Assembly (NCBI GenBank): GCA_964558415.1
Contig: CAZLDI010000018.1
Location: 1-53,480, forward strand
Direction of reading: 5' to 3'
Length of the DNA: 53,480 bases
Origin: CAZLDI01 sp964558415
Lineage (GTDB): Bacteria > Chloroflexota > Dehalococcoidia > SM23-28-2 > RBG-16-64-32
Within the stretch, counting starts at the first letter, position 1. Each line of letters begins with the position of its first letter. Shown here in pieces: positions 42,676 through 50,250 of this stretch. The position numbers were made by a program, and so were the translations under genes. The notes below the pieces were generated by a model. That model had not been told where the DNA came from and did not search any database. It worked only from the letters and a program-made list of their open reading frames with translations.

Positions 42676-43299
42676 TCAGATAGATTTGGCGGCCGCGACG
42701 AGGATCTGCACCGCCGCTGAGATTGTGAAGACGTCTGTGCTGAGCACGAGATCGTAGTGTGTGGGAAGCTCTTCACGGACGTCGTAGAAGCGCCGCAGGT
42801 AGTCCCTTCGTTGACGGTCCGACTCATCAATTGCCTTGTGGGCGTCCGCCTCGGCCATTTTGGCCAGCCGGATGAGACGCGCGAGGCGCGTCTCGCGGGA
42901 AGCTGTGACTAAGGAGCGCAGGAGGCCAGGCGTGCCGGTCAACGGCACACTGGCGGCGTGGGCCACGATCAGCACGTTACCCTGAGCGGCGATCTCGCGG
43001 ATCACCTTCTCGATGAGGGCCTCGTAGGCGACCCGAGAATCACCGGGCAAGACTGGATAGCCGGTCCAGCCCTCCGGGTCGGGAGGAGTGCGGGACATTG
43101 CCTCAAGGATGCGCGTGATGAGGCCGGGTGTATGTTCGATTGCAGCCACGGTGGGCGGCGAGACCCCGGCCGCCTCGGCGGCGCGAACGATGATCTCTTC
43201 ATCGACATAGCGAAAGCCGAGCTCCATGGCCGCGGTGAAGCCGATCTCCTCGCCACCGGCCGCGAGGGTCCGCGATATGGTGACCACTGTGCAGGTCAT
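42676..43299 (-). CDS. Cytidylate-kinase-like protein
   Basis: 207 residues, P-loop NTPase fold of the cytidylate kinase-like family. Seen: N-terminal TISRTLAAGGEEIG in the place of the P-loop (the usual GSGG is AAGG, so nucleotide binding is altered), DEEIIVRAAEAAGVSP, RVAYEALIEKVIREIAAQGN followed by VLIVAHAA, and the basic region ETRLARLIRLA near the C-terminus. Family members are common beside regulatory and CBS-domain genes; the true substrate is unclear. ATG 43299 has GGAGG eight bases upstream. Only 12 bp separate it from the kinase-cyclase gene downstream, so they are likely one operon. TTGACA (43410-43415) upstream may be a -35. Confidence 0.8.
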   Translation of the reverse strand: MTCTVVTISRTLAAGGEEIGFTAAMELGFRYVDEEIIVRAAEAAGVSPPTVAAIEHTPGLITRILEAMSRTPPDPEGWTGYPVLPGDSRVAYEALIEKVIREIAAQGNVLIVAHAASVPLTGTPGLLRSLVTASRETRLARLIRLAKMAEADAHKAIDESDRQRRDYLRRFYDVREELPTHYDLVLSTDVFTISAAVQILVAAAKSI

Positions 43300-43420
43300 A
43301 GAGGCGCCTCCATTCTAGTTCCGGGCCACCAACCAGGCTGCGCGGAGCAATGGTAGCGACCTGGATTTCCTGGTGGAGTGAACCAATGGTCACTGCAACG
43401 GAGGGGGCGTGTCAAGAAGG

Positions 43421-43466
43421 AGGACCTCACCCCTGGCCCCTCTCCGCCCGGCGGAGAGGGGAGTGG
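43421..43466. repeat. Hairpin repeat, copy 1
   Basis: Lead-in CCTCACCCCTGG followed by 11-bp inverted arms CCCCTCTCCGC (43437-43447) and GCGGAGAGGGG (43451-43461) with a three-base loop. Same layout as the copy at 43639-43690. Confidence 0.7.
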
Positions 43467-43638
43467 AGGGAGGAGCGCCGCGCCGGGTCGGGTGAGGTAC
43501 CGCCTCTGGAAACAACCTTGACGTTAGCGTTAGAATGGGGGCGCGCGTCCTTCGAGAGCCTCAGGATGAGCGGTCTGGAAGGAGCTGCGGCTACGGAGAC
43601 GGGAGCACGAGGATGAACTTTAATGTAGGGTGCGGAGG

Positions 43639-43690
43639 AAGGCCCTCACCCCCCGGCCCCCTCTCCCGTGCACGGGAGAGGGGGAGCGAG
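43639..43690. repeat. Hairpin repeat, copy 2, with a 28-bp perfect palindrome
   Basis: Lead-in CCCTCACCCCCCGG, then a palindrome at 43657-43684 with no mismatch and no spacer, centred on CCCGTGCACGGG. Located about 60 bases before the acyl-CoA dehydrogenase 2 start, so a transcript reading through could fold it into a long hairpin. Confidence 0.75.
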
Positions 43691-43749
43691 AACCTCCCGC
43701 CAGAGGCGGGCAGGCAGGATGATCGGGCAGAGTATCGAGGAGGCATCCG

Positions 43750-44961
43750 ATGAACTTCTGTGACACCAGCGAGGAAGCAGAATTTCGCAGTGAGGTGAAG
43801 GCGTTCCTGGCGCGGGAGTTCAAGCGGGAGGCGGACACGCCGGAGGCGAATAGCGCGTACCAGGCGGCGAGCCAGGGTGGCGCGGGGGCGATGGAGAGCT
43901 ACCAGCGCTGGATGAAGAAGCTGGCCGCGAAGGGGTGGATCGCGCCGGCGTGGCCGGTGGAGTACGGCGGCGCGGGGATGAGCATCATGCAGCAGTTCAT
44001 CTATAACGAGGAGCTGGCGATGGCGCGCGCGCCGCGGCCGGGCGGGATCGGGATCGCGATGGCAGGGCCGACGATCATCGTGTACGGGACGGAGGAGCAG
44101 AAGAAGGAGCACCTGTCCGGGATGCTGTCCAGCGACGTGATCTGGTGCCAGGGGTTCAGCGAGCCGGGGTCGGGCAGCGACCTGGCGTCGCTGAGCACGA
44201 CGGCGGTGCGCGACGGCGACGACTACGTGGTAAACGGGCAGAAGATCTGGACGTCGGGGGCGCAGTACGCGCAGCGGATGATCCTGCTGGCGCGGACGGA
44301 CGCGGCGGCGCCGAAGCACAAGGGGATCAGCTACTTCCTGCTGGATATGAAGTCGCCGGGGGTGTCTGTGCGGCCGCTGACGAACATGGCGAACACGCAG
44401 GGGTTCAACGAGGTGTTCTTCGACAACGTGCGCATCCCGCGCAACGACCTGCTGGGTGAGGAGAACCGCGGCTGGTACGTGGGGACGACGACGCTGGACT
44501 TCGAGCGGTCGTCGATCGGGGCGTCGATAGCGCAGACGAACGCGGTGGAGGACCTGGTGCTGTTCGTGAAGTCGCTGGACGGTTCGCCGCACCCGACGAT
44601 CAGGCTGGAGCTGGCGGAGCGGAGCATCGAGGCGGAGACGGCGCGGCTGCTCTCGTACCGGGTGATCAGCATGCAGAACCGGGGGATGGTGCCGAACCAC
44701 GAGGCGAGCGCGATCAAGCTGTATGCGGCGGAGCTGAACCAGCGCGTGGCGAACACGGCGCTGAAGGTGACGGGGCTGTATGGCCAGCTGGACCGCAGCG
44801 CGAAGTTGGGCGCGGAGCACGCGACGAACCGTTACGCACCGAACCGGGGCCGCTATATGCGGACGTATCTGAACTCGGTGGCGAGCACGATCGCGGGTGG
44901 GACGAGCGAGGTGCAGCGGGGGATCATCGCGGGGCGCGGGCTGGGGCTGCCGCGGGGGTAG
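43750..44961 (+). CDS. Acyl-CoA dehydrogenase family protein (copy 2)
   Basis: 403 residues, paralogue of the gene at 32812. Seen: N-terminal helices, CQGFSEPGSGSDLASL, DYVVNGQKIWTSG, NEVFFDNVRIPRNDLLGEEN and the C-terminal GGTSEVQRGIIAGRGLGLP. It differs from copy 1 by a longer N-terminal loop (EADTPEANSAYQAASQGG) and a longer loop near residue 365 (RSAKLGAEHATNRYAPNRGR), so the substrates probably differ. Catalyses FAD-dependent alpha-beta dehydrogenation of an unidentified acyl-CoA. The ATG has GAGGAGG seven bases upstream. Followed directly by a heptamer repeat and a terminator. Confidence 0.93.
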   Translation: MNFCDTSEEAEFRSEVKAFLAREFKREADTPEANSAYQAASQGGAGAMESYQRWMKKLAAKGWIAPAWPVEYGGAGMSIMQQFIYNEELAMARAPRPGGIGIAMAGPTIIVYGTEEQKKEHLSGMLSSDVIWCQGFSEPGSGSDLASLSTTAVRDGDDYVVNGQKIWTSGAQYAQRMILLARTDAAAPKHKGISYFLLDMKSPGVSVRPLTNMANTQGFNEVFFDNVRIPRNDLLGEENRGWYVGTTTLDFERSSIGASIAQTNAVEDLVLFVKSLDGSPHPTIRLELAERSIEAETARLLSYRVISMQNRGMVPNHEASAIKLYAAELNQRVANTALKVTGLYGQLDRSAKLGAEHATNRYAPNRGRYMRTYLNSVASTIAGGTSEVQRGIIAGRGLGLPRG

Positions 44962-44966
44962 GGGAC

Positions 44967-44994
44967 GGGGAGCAGGGAGCAGGGAGCAGGGGAG
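44967..44994 (+). repeat. Heptamer tandem repeat after the acyl-CoA dehydrogenase 2 stop
   Basis: Three AGCAGGG units, starting five bases after the stop codon. The same purine-rich heptamer (GGGAGCA or AGGAGCA) follows the stops at 50111 and 53197. Confidence 0.8.
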
Positions 44995-45013
44995 CGAGCC
45001 GCGCTCGTTTTTT
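44995..45013 (+). terminator. Rho-independent terminator after acyl-CoA dehydrogenase 2
   Basis: CGAGC (44995-44999), loop CGC, GCTCG (45003-45007), then six Ts (45008-45013). The stem is short but pure G-C rich and the T-run is good. Confidence 0.55.
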
Positions 45014-45051
45014 GCATTTAGCGGCTGATTCTGCGGCCGTTTAGAAACTCC

Positions 45052-45079
45052 TTGACAACCTACGGCGTGTATCTATGAT
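45052..45079 (+). promoter_or_regulatory. Sigma70-type promoter of the lipoprotein-protease gene cluster
   Basis: Perfect -35 TTGACA (45052-45057), 16-bp spacer, -10 TATGAT (45074-45079). The start codon of the lipoprotein gene is 21 bases further. Confidence 0.75.
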
Positions 45080-45100
45080 GGAGGTTGTAAGGACCGCCAT

Positions 45101-45733
45101 TTGACTCGCTTTACCCGACTGACCAGCGCGCTTATCGCCCCGGTCATTTTCCTCGCGCTGATGACGGCTTGCGGGTCGCCCGGTCCGGACCGAGAGACGG
45201 CCGGCGGCGAGGGTGTGATCGAGATCTCGACGCTGTGGGCGAGCGGGAATGCGCACGATCTGGCGACGCTGGTCGCGACGAGCGACGCGGTGTTCGTGGG
45301 CGAGGTGACGGCGCGCGCAGGGCAGCGGCTAGAACCGCCGTCTTCCGGGCTTCCGAGCGGAGGCAGAAAGCCGGCGGAGTTGCCGATCTCCGTCTTCGAG
45401 GTGCGGGTGGAGCGCGCGATTGCGGGGGCTCCGGCGCAGGGGTCGACGGTGGTTGTGGAGCAGCCGGGCGGGACGCTGGTTCAGGCGGACGGCAGCGAGC
45501 TGCGAATCTTATTCGAACAGGACGAGGCGCTGCGGGTTGGCGCGCGCTACCTTTTCTTCTCATCGTGGAAGGGGAACGGTGCGCTGAACGCGCCGCCATT
45601 CGCGAGGCTGGAAGCGGTGCCGGGCGGCGCGCTAGCGCCGCTGGCGGCGTGGCAGAATCTCGGGGCGCTGAGCGCGCTTGCGGGGCTCAGCGTGGACGAA
45701 GCGCTGGGCGAGGTACGCGGTGTTTCGCAGTAA
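45101..45733 (+). CDS. Lipoprotein of unknown function
   Basis: 210 residues from TTG 45101, with AAGGA about nine bases upstream. Signal peptide with lipobox (IFLALMTACGS), then a single beta-rich domain with DLATLVATSDAVFVGEVTAR and ISVFEVRVERAIAGAPAQGS, a pattern seen in secreted OB-like/tissue-inhibitor-like domains, though I cannot assign it. Ends in a helical region (GLSVDEALGEVRGVSQ). Its 3' end overlaps the start of the metalloprotease gene by 14 bp, so the two are translationally coupled; a role as a partner or inhibitor of that protease is possible but only inferred. Confidence 0.82.
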   Translation: MTRFTRLTSALIAPVIFLALMTACGSPGPDRETAGGEGVIEISTLWASGNAHDLATLVATSDAVFVGEVTARAGQRLEPPSSGLPSGGRKPAELPISVFEVRVERAIAGAPAQGSTVVVEQPGGTLVQADGSELRILFEQDEALRVGARYLFFSSWKGNGALNAPPFARLEAVPGGALAPLAAWQNLGALSALAGLSVDEALGEVRGVSQ

Positions 45734-47402
45734 CGTCGCGCGCATCGCGCTGGTGGCCGCAGTGATGGCGGCGTTGCTGGGGGTATCGCTGGCAGGGGCG
45801 CACGGCGGGCACCCGCAGAAGAAGCTGTTCAACGGCCAGTGGTACCACACGACGGCGGGCGGCTACGGGGCGTACATGAACCTGACGACGAGCCAGTACT
45901 GGTATCTGTGTGACGGCGGCACCCCTTCCTGTCAGAGCAAGTGGGGCGCGCCGGCGCAGGAGGCAATCAACGACTGGAACAACCAGCCGACCACGGTCGA
46001 TTTCATGCTGATGCCGGACCAGAACCTGAACTACGACATGCAGGTGGCGATTGCCGATCAACTGTTCAGCGATCCGTCGATTCTGGGGATCGCTTTGTTT
46101 TACGACATCGGGGCGAACCCCTGCGATCCTAATAGCTGCACCTATTACCACGGCGAGGCCTGGCAGGCGGACGACGGGCACGCGGGCCCCTACTGGGGGA
46201 CGAGCAGCCAGAGACGCGGGACGATCATTCACGAGCTGGGTCACCTGCTGAATCTGGGGCACGAGAGCATCAGTCCGGACGGACTTACGGTGATCGAGTG
46301 CGGGTTCGACGAGACCGGGGCGATACCGCATTCCGTGATGGCCTACGACTGCATCTTTCCGCTGGTGGCCGGTGGGAGCGCGGAACACTATGTGCACATC
46401 TGGGACACGTGTGGGGTCAACCACAAATACTTCGACCCCGGGTTCGGCTTTTCGGGCTGCGATGGCGACGGCGACCTCATCCCGGAGGAAAGCGACAACT
46501 GTCTGCTCGTGTACAACCCGGCTCAGACTGACGGCGACTCGGACGGACGAGGCGATGCGTGCGACAACTGCCCCTCGGTGTCCAACGCCAGTCAGACGAA
46601 CAGCGACGGAGACGCGTTCGGGAACGCCTGCGACAACTGTCCGACAGTCACCAACGCCAGTCAAACGAACAGCGATGGGGATTCGTTCGGCGATGCCTGC
46701 GACAATTGCCCGGCGGTTACGAACGTCAGCCAGACGAACAGCGACGGGGACTCGCACGGTGATGCCTGTGATAACTGTCCGCTGGTCTCGAGCGCGAACC
46801 AGGCGAACTTTGACGGCGACGCGATGGGGGACGTCTGCGACCCGGACGATGACAACGACGGGAACCCGGACGGGAGCGACCCGGACGACGACAATGACCG
46901 GGTTACGGACGTGGACGAGGCGCCTTGCGGGGGGGCGACGCCATCGAGCCTGCGGCCGGAGCGCGTCGATGGGGCGTTTGCGGGGGTGGACGACGACGGC
47001 GACACGGTGATCGATGAGGCGCTGCCGGGTGGCGCCGCGAACAACGACTGCGACGGGGACGGCTTCAAGGGGTCGGCGGAGAGCAACGTGTATGCGGGCG
47101 CGGGGCCGCGGGACCAGGACCCGTGCGGGAACACGGGGTGGCCGGCGGACTTTGCGCAGGACCTCCAGCCGAATGCACTCGACGTGGAGGACCTCGGGAC
47201 GTATATCGCCCCGGTGCGGCACCTTAATACATCGTTCGGCGACGTGGATTACGATGTGCGCTGGGACCTGGCGCCCGGGTCGATGTTTGGAGAGGCGATC
47301 AACGTTCAGGACATGGGCGCGCTGGTGTCCGGTGCGAGCGGTTACCCGCCGATGCTATTCGGGACGCCTGCCTACGGCTCCGTCTGCCCCTGGGCGCCGT
47401 AG
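45720..47402 (+). CDS. Secreted metzincin-like metalloprotease with thrombospondin type 3 repeats and a C-terminal CPxxP domain
   Basis: 560 residues from GTG 45720 (GAGGT six bases upstream). Seen: signal peptide (VARIALVAAVMAALLGVSLA), a catalytic domain with the zinc motif HELGHLLNLGH (HExxHxxxxxH with Asn where most matrixins have Gly) and a Met-turn-like HSVMAYDC further on; five thrombospondin type 3 calcium repeats (DGDSDGRGDACDNC and relatives); a conserved VDDDGDTVIDEALPGG segment; then the C-terminal domain ending CPWAP. Exported, probably surface-bound endopeptidase. A 115-bp stretch (47038-47152) is identical to the next gene. Coupled to the lipoprotein gene upstream. Confidence 0.88.
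   Translation: MFRSNVARIALVAAVMAALLGVSLAGAHGGHPQKKLFNGQWYHTTAGGYGAYMNLTTSQYWYLCDGGTPSCQSKWGAPAQEAINDWNNQPTTVDFMLMPDQNLNYDMQVAIADQLFSDPSILGIALFYDIGANPCDPNSCTYYHGEAWQADDGHAGPYWGTSSQRRGTIIHELGHLLNLGHESISPDGLTVIECGFDETGAIPHSVMAYDCIFPLVAGGSAEHYVHIWDTCGVNHKYFDPGFGFSGCDGDGDLIPEESDNCLLVYNPAQTDGDSDGRGDACDNCPSVSNASQTNSDGDAFGNACDNCPTVTNASQTNSDGDSFGDACDNCPAVTNVSQTNSDGDSHGDACDNCPLVSSANQANFDGDAMGDVCDPDDDNDGNPDGSDPDDDNDRVTDVDEAPCGGATPSSLRPERVDGAFAGVDDDGDTVIDEALPGGAANNDCDGDGFKGSAESNVYAGAGPRDQDPCGNTGWPADFAQDLQPNALDVEDLGTYIAPVRHLNTSFGDVDYDVRWDLAPGSMFGEAINVQDMGALVSGASGYPPMLFGTPAYGSVCPWAP
47038..47152 (+). repeat. 115-bp direct repeat, copy 1
   Basis: Identical base for base to 49744-49858. It codes for the segment just before and into the C-terminal domain (GFKGSAESNVYAG, then DPCGNTGWPAD). 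The flanking ~350 bases on the 5' side are also very similar. Confidence 0.9.
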
Positions 47403-47498
47403 GCAGTAAGTCAACGCCCATTAGGGCCGCGCGGGCGACCCGTGGGCCGTCGTCGGTGACAGCGTATGATGTCGGTGCGTCGCGCGAGGATTGTAGAT

Positions 47499-50111
47499 AT
47501 GTGTCGACTCCGGCTGTTGGTTCTTGGCTTCGTTGTCGTGGTGCCCGCCTTTGCGGTGGGATCGGAGACTGGGAACGCTGTTGGCAGCGGGGACCGCGCC
47601 GTGCCCGCCGTTGTGCTGGGACGCGACGTTCCCCGCGGTCCGAAGGCCACGGTAAAGCTCTCGGCTCAGTTATCCCGGTTGGCAAAGGCCGCCCGAATCG
47701 CGCAATCGGGCGGTGCTGCTATCACGAAGACGGACTTATCCGCGCTTGATCCCGGGTTGCAGGCGATGCTCGACTCACGGTTGATGCGCATCGACGATTC
47801 CGGCCGTGTACAGGTGTACGTCAAAGTCGAGGTCAAGGCGAGCGAGACGATTGCCGATATCCAGCGAAGGGGCGGTACCGTGGAGCGCTCGGATATGGTG
47901 GCAGGCCTCGTACAGGCGAGGATTCCGATGCAGCAGCTTGAGACAGTGGCGCGAGCACCGAGCGTTCGATCCGTGCGTCTGCCAGACTACCCGGTGACGC
48001 AGGCCGGCGCGGTGAACACCCAGGGGGATGCAATCCTAAAGGCAAACCTGGTGCGCTCCTCGTTCAGCGTAGACGGGGCGGGAGTCAGAGTGGGTGTGAT
48101 TTCCGACGGGGTGGGCGGCCTGCCAACGAGCCAGGCGTCCGGTGACCTGCCCAGCGTCAACACGGCCACTTGCAACGTCGTGGGAGGTAACCCGCAGTTG
48201 TCTGGCTCGGAGGGCACCGCGATGTTAGAGATCGTCCACGACCTGGCGCCGGGGGCTGAGCTGTGGTTCGGACATTTCGCCCCGGGCACGGCCCTGGATT
48301 TCAATGCGGCGGTCGATTGCCTGGCTGCTAATACTGATGTCGTGGTAGATGATCTTGGTTTCTTGAACAATGGGCTGTACGACGGAACGAGCGCCGTTTC
48401 CCTGAACACGAGCACGGAACTGAATCGAACCAGCAATCGAATTCGCGTGTACGCGAACGCTGTGGGCAACTTGGCGCTGGAGCACTACCAGGAACCATTC
48501 AACTTCTGTGGCGCCAGTTTTTACCACGTGTTCCAGGCGACCTCCAGCACAATCGATCTTGCTCCCTTTGGGCCGAGATGCGATGATCCACTTTTGGTGC
48601 CGGCAGGTGGGCTGGCCGTAATTTTCTTGCAATGGAACGATCCTTTCGGAGCTTCCTGCAACGACTACGACCTCTATCTTTACGTTCACGACAGTGCGAC
48701 TCTTCTCGCAGCGAGTGATGATCCGCAGACCTGCTTTCAGGATCCCACGGAGGTAATTGTCTGGCAGAACCCGCTGTCGAGCGATGTCCTTGTCGACCTG
48801 GCGATCTACAATTTCAATGCCGCTGTTCGCACATTCGACATGTTCACACTGTTCCCCGTTGCCCCTAATTTCTTGACACCTTGTAGCAGTGTTCCTAATC
48901 AGGGCGACGCTGGTGGTGGGGTTATTTCCACGGGCGCGATCAACTCATGGGATCCGGGAAACGACACGATTGCCCCCTACAGTAGCTGCGGTCCCACCAA
49001 TGATGGGCGAACGAAACCAGACATCACCGGAACCGACTGCGTGAGCACTACGGGCGCGGGCGGATTCTCGAACCCGTTTTGCGGGACGTCGGCGGCAGCC
49101 CCACACATGGCAGGCATCGCTGCGTTATTGCTTCAGTGCAAAACGAGCTTGAAGGCCTTTGAACCGGGCGATAATCCTTCGGCAGACCGCACAGCGTTGC
49201 GCAACGGTCTGATCAACCAAGCGGTCGACCTGGGAGCGCCGGGAATGGACAACGTTTACGGCGGCGGCCGAGCTGATGCGCTCAGCTCGGCGAACTCGGT
49301 GTGCGACAGCGACTCGGACGGGATCCCAGACTCGACCGACAACTGCCCTTCGATACCGAACGCCAGTCAGACGAACAGCGACGGGGACGCGTTCGGGAAC
49401 GCTTGCGACAACTGCATTGCGGTCACCAACGCCAGCCAGGCGAACAGCGACGGGGACTCGCACGGTGATGTGTGTGATAACTGTCCGCTGGTCTCGAACG
49501 CGAACCAGGCGAACTTCGACGGCGATGCGATGGGCGACGTTTGCGATCCAGACGATGACAACGACGGGAAACCGGACGGGAGCGACCCTGACGACGACAA
49601 TGACCGGGTTACGGACGTGGACGAGGCGCTATGCGGGGGGACGACGCCCTCGAGTCTGCGGCCGGAGCGGATCGATGGCGCGCTTGCGGGAGTGGACGAC
49701 GACGGCGACACGGTGATCGACGAGGCGCTGCCGGGCGGCGCGACGAACAACGACTGCGACGGGGACGGCTTCAAGGGGTCGGCGGAGAGCAACGTGTATG
49801 CGGGCGCGGGGCCGCGGGACCAGGACCCGTGCGGGAACACGGGGTGGCCGGCGGACTTCATCCAGGGCGGGTTCCAGCCGAACGCGTTGAACGTGCAGGA
49901 CCTGGCCACGTACATTGTGCCGGTGCGGCGGTTGAACACGTCGTCCGGAGATCCGGGCTATGACGTGCGCTGGGACCTGGTGCCGGGGACGGTGTTTGGG
50001 GAGACGATCAACCTGCAGGACATGGCGGCGCTAGTGGCCGGTGCGAGCGGGTTCCCGCCGATGCTGTTTGGAGCGCGGGCGTATAACGCTGTGTGCCCGT
50101 TCGCTCCGTAG
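47499..50111 (+). CDS. Secreted subtilisin/sedolisin-like serine protease with thrombospondin type 3 repeats and a C-terminal CPxxP domain
   Basis: About 870 residues. ATG 47499 has GAGG nine bases upstream; an earlier ATG at 47466 is also possible. Seen: signal peptide (RLRLLVLGFVVVVPAFAVGS), a propeptide-like region, then the peptidase domain: VRVGVISDGVGG (Asp), EGTAMLEIVHDLAPGAELWF (Glu where S8 enzymes have the catalytic His), and GTSAAAPHMAGIAALL (Ser). Asp-Glu-Ser sets are known in S53-like peptidases. An inserted beta domain of ~200 residues lies between the Glu and Ser motifs. Then thrombospondin type 3 repeats and the C-terminal domain ending CPFAP. Shares a 115-bp identical stretch with the preceding gene. 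Confidence 0.88.
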   Translation: MCRLRLLVLGFVVVVPAFAVGSETGNAVGSGDRAVPAVVLGRDVPRGPKATVKLSAQLSRLAKAARIAQSGGAAITKTDLSALDPGLQAMLDSRLMRIDDSGRVQVYVKVEVKASETIADIQRRGGTVERSDMVAGLVQARIPMQQLETVARAPSVRSVRLPDYPVTQAGAVNTQGDAILKANLVRSSFSVDGAGVRVGVISDGVGGLPTSQASGDLPSVNTATCNVVGGNPQLSGSEGTAMLEIVHDLAPGAELWFGHFAPGTALDFNAAVDCLAANTDVVVDDLGFLNNGLYDGTSAVSLNTSTELNRTSNRIRVYANAVGNLALEHYQEPFNFCGASFYHVFQATSSTIDLAPFGPRCDDPLLVPAGGLAVIFLQWNDPFGASCNDYDLYLYVHDSATLLAASDDPQTCFQDPTEVIVWQNPLSSDVLVDLAIYNFNAAVRTFDMFTLFPVAPNFLTPCSSVPNQGDAGGGVISTGAINSWDPGNDTIAPYSSCGPTNDGRTKPDITGTDCVSTTGAGGFSNPFCGTSAAAPHMAGIAALLLQCKTSLKAFEPGDNPSADRTALRNGLINQAVDLGAPGMDNVYGGGRADALSSANSVCDSDSDGIPDSTDNCPSIPNASQTNSDGDAFGNACDNCIAVTNASQANSDGDSHGDVCDNCPLVSNANQANFDGDAMGDVCDPDDDNDGKPDGSDPDDDNDRVTDVDEALCGGTTPSSLRPERIDGALAGVDDDGDTVIDEALPGGATNNDCDGDGFKGSAESNVYAGAGPRDQDPCGNTGWPADFIQGGFQPNALNVQDLATYIVPVRRLNTSSGDPGYDVRWDLVPGTVFGETINLQDMAALVAGASGFPPMLFGARAYNAVCPFAP
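49744..49858 (+). repeat. 115-bp direct repeat, copy 2
   Basis: Identical to 47038-47152, in the next gene of the cluster, in the same frame. Confidence 0.9.
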
Positions 50112-50152
50112 GGGGGAGCAAGGAGCAAGGAGCAGGGAGCAAGGAGCAGGGG
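50112..50152 (+). repeat. Heptamer tandem repeat after the serine protease stop
   Basis: Five AGCA units in a 7-bp frame (AGCAAGG or AGCAGGG), beginning at the base after the stop codon. Confidence 0.8.
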
Positions 50153-50250
50153 GGCCGGGACATCGCTGATTGACACGCCTCCCCCCTGGGTGTAGGTTGA
50201 GTGCACCTCGAAGGAGGATGAGAGCCGCGCAGGGAGGGTCCGCGGCGAGA

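Larger units (their letters stand above)
43300..43749. other. Repeat-rich intergenic region between divergent genes
   Basis: 450 bases without a supported gene. It contains a hairpin repeat (43421-43466), a diverged copy of the CTCAGGATGAGCGG family (about 43548-43570), a perfect 28-bp palindrome with a similar lead-in (43639-43690), and the ribosome site GAGGAGG of the acyl-CoA dehydrogenase gene. A TAGAAT (43531-43536) is a possible -10 but has no good -35. Confidence 0.6.

Noticed and set aside
43518..43536. TTGACG...TAGAAT as a promoter for acyl-CoA dehydrogenase 2, or a MerR-type operator
   Set aside because: The spacer is only seven bases, too short for sigma70 and also not the 19-20 bp of MerR-type promoters; no other -35 fits well.
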